Positions 13,242 to 18,234 of a stretch of DNA of 18,234 bases are shown one piece after another (within the stretch, counting starts at the first letter, position 1; each line of letters starts with the position of its first letter). Origin of the DNA: Anaerolineae bacterium (GTDB lineage Bacteria > Chloroflexota > Anaerolineae > Anaerolineales > Villigracilaceae); assembly GCA_017303735.1 (NCBI GenBank), contig JAFLCF010000084.1, forward strand, positions 1 through 18,234. The letters run 5' to 3'. The notes under the pieces are model-generated. The model was given only the letters and a program-made list of their open reading frames with translations. It was not told the origin of the DNA and did no database searches. A program made the position numbers and the translations under genes.

Positions 13242-13709
13242 ATGAAAACAACCTTCGACACGCAAAGCATTGAACTCAATCCATCAGGCGATCAGTACAT
13301 CGCCACTGTAAATGGCAAGACCGTCACCGTGCAAGTTGTGCGCGCCGCGAACGGGCGCATGGATTTACTTGTGGATGGGCAACGTGTGACGGCACATGTC
13401 TCATCAGACATGGCAAAGCGTTGGATCACCATCAACGGGCAGACTCTGATGCTCACGAAAACGTCGGGCGCGAAACAAGGTGTCAGACACGAGCATGCCG
13501 GGGGACTCATCGCCCCGATGCCGGGGCAGATTCGAAGCGTGGCTGTGAGTGTAGGCGATGTTGTGAAGAAAGGTCAAACCTTGCTGACGATGGAGGCGAT
13601 GAAGATGGAAATCCGCATTCAGGCGTTGAAAGATGGCGTGGTCAAATCAGTATCGGTGACGCAAGGTCAAACCGTGGAGCGCGAACAGATTTTGGTGGAG
13701 GTGGAATGA
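13242..13709 (+). CDS. Biotin carboxyl carrier protein with partial BT-like N-terminal domain
   Basis: This carries the biotin between the carboxylase and carboxyltransferase sites. The C-terminal 70 or so residues form the biotinyl domain: PMPGQIRSVAVSVGD, then EAMKM with the biotinylated lysine K121. Residues 1-80 are beta-rich (YIATVNGKTVTVQVV, MDLLVDGQRVTAHV, WITINGQTLML) and look like the small barrel that precedes the carrier domain in fused MccA/PccA. The protein (155 aa) therefore continues the domain order of the preceding gene. The ATG has AGGTG 5 nt upstream. Its TGA stop overlaps the MaoC start (ATGA). Biotinylation by BirA is expected. Confidence 0.92.
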   Translation: MKTTFDTQSIELNPSGDQYIATVNGKTVTVQVVRAANGRMDLLVDGQRVTAHVSSDMAKRWITINGQTLMLTKTSGAKQGVRHEHAGGLIAPMPGQIRSVAVSVGDVVKKGQTLLTMEAMKMEIRIQALKDGVVKSVSVTQGQTVEREQILVEVE

Positions 13710-14158
13710 TGACCGGAAAATATTTCGATGAACTCGAAGTTGGCATGACCTTCAAACACGGCGGGCGGACGGTGACCGAGATGGATAATGTGCTTTTCTC
13801 TGCGCTGACGATGAACACGCAACCGCTGCACGTCAACGAAGATTTTGCTTCCAAGACCGAGTTTGGTCAGCGGCTGGTGAATGGGATCTTCACGTTCGGT
13901 CTGGTCGTCGGTTTGACGGTGGCGGATTTGACCGAAGGAACCATCATTGCGAATCTTGGATACGACAAGTTAAATCATCCAAGTCCTGTCTTTCATGGGG
14001 ATACCATTTATGCTGAAAGCGAGATCATTGAAAAGCGAGAATCAAAGTCAAGACCGAATGCAGGTTTAGTAAAGATAAAATGCACTGGTCGTAAACCTGA
14101 CGGGACAATTGTGGTTGAATTTGAACGAACGGCAATGTTTTTGAAGAAGGCAAGTTAA
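13706..14158 (+). CDS. MaoC-type enoyl-CoA hydratase, probable 3-methylglutaconyl/itaconyl-CoA hydratase
   Basis: This is a single hot-dog domain of 150 aa. The hydratase-2 region reads MNTQPLHVNEDFASKTEFG, and the fold continues RLVNGIFTFGLVVGL and PSPVFHGDTIYAESEI. The usual catalytic Asp/His pair appears as N37 and H42, so the Asp is replaced by Asn. Two adjacent ATGs exist (13706, 13709) after GGAGG; the first overlaps the carrier stop as ATGA. The position after the MCC genes and before a CitE-type lyase is the same order of functions as in the M. tuberculosis Rv2502c-Rv2498c region, where the route runs through (R)-HMG-CoA and also serves itaconyl-CoA. The likely role is hydration of 3-methylglutaconyl-CoA. 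Substrate choice is inferred from context. Confidence 0.85.
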   Translation: MMTGKYFDELEVGMTFKHGGRTVTEMDNVLFSALTMNTQPLHVNEDFASKTEFGQRLVNGIFTFGLVVGLTVADLTEGTIIANLGYDKLNHPSPVFHGDTIYAESEIIEKRESKSRPNAGLVKIKCTGRKPDGTIVVEFERTAMFLKKAS

Positions 14159-14161
14159 AAC

Positions 14162-14217
14162 GTTGACAAGTTGGAATGTTTGAACGTTACAACCTTCCAA
14201 CTTTCAAACATGAAAAC
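14162..14217. repeat. Seven-unit octad repeat between the MaoC and CitE genes
   Basis: Seven consecutive 8-mers follow a loose pattern of a central TT followed by AA, and four of them end in AAC, for example GTTTGAAC and TTTCAAAC. The tract fills the gap almost completely, from four bases after the MaoC stop to the GGAG Shine-Dalgarno sequence of the lyase gene. The period is 8, not 7 as elsewhere in the window. Confidence 0.65.
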
Positions 14218-14225
14218 GGAGACCT

Positions 14226-15092
14226 ATGCACTCACGACGCGCACTACTTTACATGCCCGGTGACAATTGGAAGATGATCACCAAGTCCATTACCCTGGGC
14301 GTGGATTCCATTTGCATGGACATGGAAGATGGCACAGCCATCAACAAAAAAGCCGAAGCACGCACCACCATTGCCAAAGCGCTGAAAGAACTGGACTTTG
14401 GCACGAGCGAAAAACTGGCACGTATCAACTCGGTCGGTTCGGGCTGGGAGCAGGATGATATCGAAGCCGTCCTCCCCCATCACCCAGATGGGATCGTGAT
14501 TCCGAAGGTTGAGTCTTTCGAGCAGGTAGAGTGGGCAAGCAAAATCATTGAAGATGCCGAGTTGAAGAACGGCTGGAAGGTCAACTCGATTCGGATTTTG
14601 ATCGGTGTTGAAACTGCCAAGGGGATCTTGAATCTCAAAGAAATCGCGGCGCATCCGCGCTTGGATGCAATCATCTTCGGCGGCGAAGATTTCGCGGCGT
14701 CGATTGGCGCGGTCCGCACGAAGGATGCGATTGAATTGCTGTATGCGCGTCAGGCGGTCATCGTGGCTTGTGCAGCGTATGACTTGCAGCCGATCGATAT
14801 TGTCACCATTGATTACAAAGATTTGGAAGCGCTCAAAGTCGAGTCGGAGTTTGGAGCAAGACTCGGTTTCAGCGGGAAACAGATCATTCACCCGAATCAA
14901 GTTCAGGCGGTGCAAGAGGCGTTCACTCCATCCGCTGAGGCAATTGCCTACGCAAGAAGAATTGTCGAGACCTTTGAAGCCAGTCAAAAAGAAGGCAAGG
15001 GAGCGTATTCGCTGGATGGCAAGATGATCGATATGCCGTTGTTGAAGAACGCACAAAAAGTGCTGGCGCGCGCGAACGCGGCAGGGAAATAA
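14226..15092 (+). CDS. CitE/HpcH-family acyl-CoA lyase, probable (R)-HMG-CoA / citramalyl-CoA lyase
   Basis: This 288-aa TIM-barrel enzyme belongs to the CitE/CLYBL family, which cleaves 3-hydroxy-3-carboxyacyl-CoA type substrates with Mg2+. Motifs: RRALLYMPG at the start, DMEDG (D32, E34, D35) where the family has DLED, R66 in ARIN, GIVIPKVES, IGVETAKGILN with a metal-binding Glu, IIFGGEDFAASIGA, GKQIIHPNQV, and the C-terminal MIDMP whose Asp reaches the neighbouring subunit's active site. GGAG lies 4 nt before the ATG. M. tuberculosis Rv2498c, of the same family and in a similar cluster, is known to cleave (R)-HMG-CoA and (S)-citramalyl-CoA; here the same role is inferred. Malyl-CoA lyase or thioesterase activity cannot be excluded. 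It ends the operon. Confidence 0.88.
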   Translation: MHSRRALLYMPGDNWKMITKSITLGVDSICMDMEDGTAINKKAEARTTIAKALKELDFGTSEKLARINSVGSGWEQDDIEAVLPHHPDGIVIPKVESFEQVEWASKIIEDAELKNGWKVNSIRILIGVETAKGILNLKEIAAHPRLDAIIFGGEDFAASIGAVRTKDAIELLYARQAVIVACAAYDLQPIDIVTIDYKDLEALKVESEFGARLGFSGKQIIHPNQVQAVQEAFTPSAEAIAYARRIVETFEASQKEGKGAYSLDGKMIDMPLLKNAQKVLARANAAGK

Positions 15093-15095
15093 AGC

Positions 15096-15127
15096 AAAAC
15101 TCCGAGGTCATGACCTCGGAGTTTTTT
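15096..15127. terminator. Strong bidirectional terminator
   Basis: AAAACTCCGAGGTCA and TGACCTCGGAGTTTT form an uninterrupted perfect palindrome. T runs on the plus side and A runs on the other let it serve both the CitE gene and the convergent metallophosphoesterase gene, whose stop is at 15129. Confidence 0.92.
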
Positions 15128-15128
15128 A

Positions 15129-15656
15129 TTATCCTAATTTCTCCATAAAGACATTATCGTCATAATGGTTTTGGATGGCGTTCTGATAGAACAGAATCAC
15201 ATCCAATGAGATCGGACGGAAGAAGTGACAATCTGTGCCTACGTTCAATCCATTGCGTTTGACCATCTGCAATTGATGGACGTGCCCAAATAAAAAGAAC
15301 TCCCCCGCTGTTGCTTCATCTGGTTCGTGGACAAGTTGAAAGCGATGCCCGTCCACTTCGATGACCGTGTTGGGCTGGATGATTTCGCAACTCCGCGCAA
15401 GGACTTCGAGCATCTCCAGCGTTTCGTAATTCCCCGGCAGGAGGATGATTTTGCCGTTGAGTTGATTCACATAGTCCAAACATTCCACTGCCCCAAAATC
15501 ACCGAGGTGATAGACCGTATCTCCCGGCTGGACTACTGAATTCCAATTTGCGATCAATGCCGCGTCCATGGATGCCACATCCGCGAAAGGACGGCGTGAG
15601 AACTCCAAGGTGCGTTGATGTCCAAAATGCGTATCAGAAGTAAAGAATATGCTCAT
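15129..15656 (-). CDS. Calcineurin-like metallophosphoesterase with altered GNH motif
   Basis: The 175-aa protein keeps most of the metallophosphoesterase pattern: SDTHFGH (D8, H10, H13), YHLGDFG with D53, H110 in LVHEP, and GHVH (H125, H127). The central GNH[D/E] motif reads GNYE (N76, Y77), so the metal-binding Asn is present but the His that acts as general acid in the family is Tyr. Length fits the small prokaryotic subfamily that opens with an FFTSDTHFGH motif; the substrate is unknown. The start overlaps the stop of the DUF1801 gene by 4 nt (ATGA on the minus strand), so the two are probably translated together. Activity may be reduced, or the protein may use another acid. Confidence 0.85.
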   Translation of the reverse strand: MSIFFTSDTHFGHQRTLEFSRRPFADVASMDAALIANWNSVVQPGDTVYHLGDFGAVECLDYVNQLNGKIILLPGNYETLEMLEVLARSCEIIQPNTVIEVDGHRFQLVHEPDEATAGEFFLFGHVHQLQMVKRNGLNVGTDCHFFRPISLDVILFYQNAIQNHYDDNVFMEKLG

Positions 15657-16039
15657 GACTTGGGTTTTATGGCTTTCTTTTTTTGCGCCGTCTGTGCGGA
15701 TACTTCTTTGACGCGGAACTGAGTGATCTTCGTAATCAACGCATATGGAATCGGCTTATCCAGCGGAAACTTGACCGAGCCCTTCGCCCCTTCATACGCG
15801 GACAATTCTTTCTTAAATTTCTCAATGCCCGTGGGCGTGGGATAAAAGCCAATATGCTCCTTGAACGCCGAGAAATGGACAAGGTTCTTGCCATTGAGCT
15901 TAAAGGTGGGAATCCCATAACTCATCGCCTCTTCCGCCCCCGGCGCGGACTTTTGAATTGTCGCTCGAATCTTTTGCAGAATGGTTTGGATTTCAGGCGG
16001 GTATTGAGAGATGAATTGGTCTATGGGGTTGGTGGGCAT
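15653..16039 (-). CDS. DUF1801 / YdhG-like protein
   Basis: This 128-aa protein has the DUF1801 pattern: IDQFISQYPPEIQTILQKIR, then MSYGIPTFKLNGKNLVHFSAFKEHIGFYP, then a C-terminal PYALITKI helix and a Lys-rich tail (KKKAIKPKS). The family includes frataxin-like YdhG, described as an iron chaperone in Bacillus; most members are uncharacterised. It is the first gene of a two-gene unit with the metallophosphoesterase. Upstream, AAGGGA lies about 10 nt from the ATG, with an AT-rich stretch before it that could hold a promoter. Family assignment is good; function is uncertain. Confidence 0.82.
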   Translation of the reverse strand: MPTNPIDQFISQYPPEIQTILQKIRATIQKSAPGAEEAMSYGIPTFKLNGKNLVHFSAFKEHIGFYPTPTGIEKFKKELSAYEGAKGSVKFPLDKPIPYALITKITQFRVKEVSAQTAQKKKAIKPKS

Positions 16040-16117
16040 GGGAAATTATTCCCTTTAAAAGATGGTTATTGCTCTTGACTTTTATAATAGTTGATACACG
16101 TTTTGCTGAATATATTT

Positions 16118-17023
16118 TTATTTAAGAAATTTCCCGTGGGCAACACAAATTTTGCAACCACAAGATATGTCTGAAAAATGCCTTACACCAACTACCATAA
16201 CACCTTTTCTATCTGCTCGCTGAAACACTAAGTCAAACAACTCGTTTTCATTATTTTCAAGATAGCGCCTTAAAGCATAAGCGCATAAATCGGCAACCTG
16301 TACCATGCCCGTAAGTTCACTGTTTACAAACAATGGCGTCTCAATTATGCTCTTTAAATTTGTCCATAGAGTCCCACCTTCATGAAATTTTTTCATCAAG
16401 AGCGTATGTTTTTTGGCTACAGTCTCGTTATTATCATGAATTAATAAACCAAAATTCTTTTGTGGGACATTGAGTCCAGTAACTTGCAGGTATTGTTCAA
16501 ATCGTGAAACTACCTGCTCAAATGCTTGCTCATCAATAGTTTTAGGGGTTCGAGATGGGTCAAAATGAATTTTATCGATGCATTCAGCAAACAAACGTGC
16601 GAATCCCCAATTTGATACAGTACGAGCAATATCGCGAATTAAATTTTTTCGCTCATCATAAGTAAGATGAATATAGTCATCAGTCTTTTGATAGTTTTTT
16701 CGAGTTTGTTTATAAAGAGATGGGTTTCTTGAACGTTGAAGACGGAGAAGTTCGGTGTTACGAAAAGCATTTACCTGATAACGCCTTTGTTGATAATCAA
16801 GAGCATCGAAACCAGGAATTCTCCTCTGCTCAGGATAACTTCTTAAAATCCATGCCACATGGATTTCTTTGTCAAGAATTTTGTAACGCTGTTTAATAGT
16901 TTCAATATCTTTATCGCAATCTTTCCAGTATTGAACAGGAATTGAAACACCAGCCAAAATATAGTGTGATGTATTTCCAGGTATATCTGGAGTCCCCGAC
17001 TCGTCAATGTAGCAAAAATACAT
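16118..17023 (-). CDS. DUF3800 protein (RNase H-like fold), AT-rich
   Basis: This 301-aa protein matches DUF3800. It opens MYFCYIDESG (D7, E8), has an acidic E148 in the middle, a D197 in LIHDNNE and D245 in QVADLCAYALRRY. These acidic residues are spaced like an RNase H-type catalytic set; that is inference. A Cys/His group closes the protein (C288, C290, C293, H296) and could bind metal. AGGGAG lies 5 nt before the ATG. The gene is AT-rich (about 33% GC over 16441-16500 by hand count) compared with its neighbours, suggesting transfer. DUF3800 genes are often found with defence islands and with named candidate structured RNAs upstream. A folded RNA with its own promoter precedes this one. 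Confidence 0.88.
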   Translation of the reverse strand: MYFCYIDESGTPDIPGNTSHYILAGVSIPVQYWKDCDKDIETIKQRYKILDKEIHVAWILRSYPEQRRIPGFDALDYQQRRYQVNAFRNTELLRLQRSRNPSLYKQTRKNYQKTDDYIHLTYDERKNLIRDIARTVSNWGFARLFAECIDKIHFDPSRTPKTIDEQAFEQVVSRFEQYLQVTGLNVPQKNFGLLIHDNNETVAKKHTLLMKKFHEGGTLWTNLKSIIETPLFVNSELTGMVQVADLCAYALRRYLENNENELFDLVFQRADRKGVMVVGVRHFSDISCGCKICVAHGKFLK

Positions 17024-17040
17024 AAATTCTCCCTTTTCAG

Positions 17041-17109
17041 AAAAAAAAAGCGACTGGGGTAAGGGCTTATAGCCCTTAGATGAGACGCTTGGCGACTCAT
17101 CCCAGACGC
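17041..17109 (-). ncRNA. Predicted three-way-junction RNA ending in U9, upstream of DUF3800
   Basis: Read on the minus strand, bases 17109-17101 (GCGUCUGGG) pair with 17058-17050 (CCCAGUCGC): eight pairs and one U-U mismatch. Inside are two hairpins. One spans 17100-17080: a 5-bp stem, a U-U mismatch, 3 more pairs and a CAA loop. The other spans 17077-17061: AAGGGC pairs with GCCCUU around UAUAA. Nine U follow (17049-17041), then the Shine-Dalgarno sequence and ATG of the DUF3800 gene. The promoter at 17116-17144 places the first transcribed base on the first base of the outer stem. It could be a free small RNA, a leader that attenuates DUF3800, or both. Rfam has several DUF3800-associated RNA motifs; I cannot say whether this is one of them. 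Confidence 0.75.
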
Positions 17110-17115
17110 AATTAA

Positions 17116-17144
17116 ACTTTACACCTGAATAATTTAGATGTCAA
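17116..17144 (-). promoter_or_regulatory. Strong sigma70 promoter for the DUF3800 RNA/gene
   Basis: On the minus strand a perfect TTGACA (17144-17139), a 17-bp spacer and TAAAGT (17121-17116; 4 of 6) are present. Six bases then lead to G at 17109, the predicted start. Confidence 0.8.
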
Positions 17145-17217
17145 GCTAAAAATCAAAATTCTCATTTTTCTTTGCGAAGCACTCACTATGGCATTGTACA
17201 TCTGACTATATAAGACA

Positions 17218-17239
17218 CGTATTTTAATCGTATTTTAAT
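17218..17239. repeat. Two tandem 11-bp direct repeats at the 3' end of the SDR gene
   Basis: CGTATTTTAAT occurs twice head to tail (17218-17228 and 17229-17239), the second copy covering the SDR stop codon. This is the upstream edge of the AT-rich DUF3800 segment. The 17145-17217 stretch beside it is AT-rich and shows no gene. Confidence 0.55.
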
Positions 17240-18234
17240 ACTTCCCATACCTCTTTCGGATTTCCGGCAGGAAGTACTCCTCAAAGAAACGATCCACATC
17301 GTAATCGGGCTTCCAATTCCAATCCTTGCGGGCGCGGGCGTCATCCACGTCTTCGGGCCACGAGTCGACAATGCCTTGGCGGCGCGGATTCGGCTCATAG
17401 GTCACAGCTGCATTCGGGAATGCCTTCAACGCACGTTGACGGAAATCTTCGGCGGTGATGGCAAATGCCGCCACGTTATACACATTCGTCGTCAATGTTT
17501 CGCGCGGAGCGTCCATTAACATCAATAAAGACTTGATCGCATCCGGCATCGCCATGAAAGAGATCTTCGTATCGGCACGCACAAAACACGAATACGGTTT
17601 ACCTTGCGCCGCCGCATGCAAAATTTCAGGACCATAATCACTCGTCCCACCGGTGGGCAAGGTAAAGGCACTGATCAAGCCCGGGAAGCGGATCGCTCGA
17701 AAGTCCAGCATGACCGGAGGCTTTTCATCCAAATGTTTTTGACCATAGAACTTGCTGTAATACATCCCCAACTTTTCACAATACAATTTATTGCAGCCAT
17801 ACATCGTGTGCGGATAATCCCAATCCTCTTCCTTCACCGCACCCGCGCCATGTTTCGCATCCAAGGTCGGCATGCCATAGGCAGCGATCGAACTTGGGAA
17901 CAAAAACTTCACCGACTTGCCATACTTCTCCGAACGATACGCCGCCAGCATCAACAGCTGCATCGTCCCTTCCACATTGATGCGATGTGCTTCTTCCGTG
18001 GCGATCTCTGCCTTTGAAGAAAGCGAAGCCGCCAAATGGAATATCACATCGAAATCATAATCATAAAAAACTTTTACTTTATAAACCAGGTCACCCTGCA
18101 CATGCTCCGCCACCAAACTTTTGATCGAGTCCGGCAAGGGAGCCATATCCGATGTCACAATGCGATAGCCGCCCTTCTTCGCCAACTCTTGCACCAGCGC
18201 CTGACCAATTTCTCCACACGCACCTGTTATCAGC
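17235..18234 (-). CDS. L-threonine 3-dehydrogenase-like SDR, 5'-truncated by the window edge
   Basis: This is an extended SDR whose frame is open to the end of the window; only a few N-terminal residues should be missing, because the Rossmann motif LITGACGEIG is encoded at the very edge. It continues with HLAASLSSKAEIA, LFPSSIAAYGMP and the YxxxK pair in MYGCNK. The segments FRAIRFPGLIS, GGTSDY, and RQGIVDSWPEDVDDARARKDW followed by WKPDYD match SDR-type threonine dehydrogenases, which oxidise threonine to 2-amino-3-ketobutyrate with NAD. D-erythronate dehydrogenase and sugar epimerases are the alternatives. A GTG at 18194 is internal and not the true start. The gene lies upstream of the DUF3800 locus on the same strand, with no clear terminator between. 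Confidence 0.82.
   Translation of the reverse strand, partial: LITGACGEIGQALVQELAKKGGYRIVTSDMAPLPDSIKSLVAEHVQGDLVYKVKVFYDYDFDVIFHLAASLSSKAEIATEEAHRINVEGTMQLLMLAAYRSEKYGKSVKFLFPSSIAAYGMPTLDAKHGAGAVKEEDWDYPHTMYGCNKLYCEKLGMYYSKFYGQKHLDEKPPVMLDFRAIRFPGLISAFTLPTGGTSDYGPEILHAAAQGKPYSCFVRADTKISFMAMPDAIKSLLMLMDAPRETLTTNVYNVAAFAITAEDFRQRALKAFPNAAVTYEPNPRRQGIVDSWPEDVDDARARKDWNWKPDYDVDRFFEEYFLPEIRKRYGKY

Noticed and set aside
13421..13705. N-terminal extension of the MaoC protein overlapping the carrier gene
   Set aside because: It is an out-of-frame reading of the biotin carrier gene. The MaoC domain begins at the ATGATG after GGAGG.
14244..15056. A 270-aa open frame on the minus strand opposite the CitE gene
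   Set aside because: It is exactly antisense to a gene with complete family motifs, has no recognisable domain and no Shine-Dalgarno sequence. Open mirror frames are common in GC-moderate coding DNA.
16082..16089. TATAAT on the plus strand near 16084 as a promoter
   Set aside because: The nearest TTGACT is only 3 bp upstream, far from the required spacing, and no plus-strand gene follows.
17145..17217. Additional gene or RNA in the AT-rich stretch upstream of the DUF3800 promoter
   Set aside because: No open frame with a start signal and no stable fold is apparent; it seems to be plain upstream DNA.

Overview
The window looks like a chromosome segment of a Chloroflexota bacterium, most likely class Anaerolineae. 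That is an inference from the gene mix (MutS2, a LuxR-type helix-turn-helix fused to a membrane domain, a lipoprotein SGNH-like family I associate with this class, a TIR-STAND-TPR protein) and from the many short degenerate tandem repeats between genes. No rRNA, tRNA or CRISPR array is visible. Coding density is high, with genes on both strands.

Layout. Bases 3-3357 (+): mutS2 (5' end cut by the window), an unrecognised 80-aa protein, and a LuxR-HTH/membrane fusion, closed by a terminator. Bases 3429-4953 (-): an SGNH-like lipoprotein and a dual-specificity phosphatase. Bases 5074-8300 (+): a 915-aa TIR/NB-ARC-like/TPR protein, probably a phage-defence sensor-effector, then a small membrane protein and a terminator. 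Bases 8419-15092 (+): a carboxylase operon with the methylcrotonyl-CoA carboxylase beta subunit, a DUF1579 protein, an SDR oxidoreductase, biotin carboxylase, a biotin carrier, a MaoC-type hydratase and a CitE-type lyase, closed by a strong terminator. Its gene set matches the unusual MaoC/CitE route for leucine and itaconate breakdown known from Mycobacterium tuberculosis. Bases 15129-16039 (-): a metallophosphoesterase and a DUF1801 protein. Bases 16118-17144 (-): an AT-rich DUF3800 gene preceded by a predicted three-way-junction RNA with its own promoter. Bases 17235-18234 (-): a threonine-dehydrogenase-like SDR, cut at its start by the window edge.

The most interesting region is 17041-17144. 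A TTGACA -35 box with a 17-bp spacer and a TAAAGT -10 box places transcription start on the first base of a 60-nt folded RNA. The RNA ends in nine U and sits just upstream of the Shine-Dalgarno sequence of the DUF3800 gene.

The second theme is repeats. Heptad or octad tracts and several families of short palindromes fill the gaps between genes. Many begin at, or form part of, the stop codon of the gene before them, and some supply the ribosome-binding site of the gene after them. Two heptad tracts lie inside the mutS2 coding sequence.
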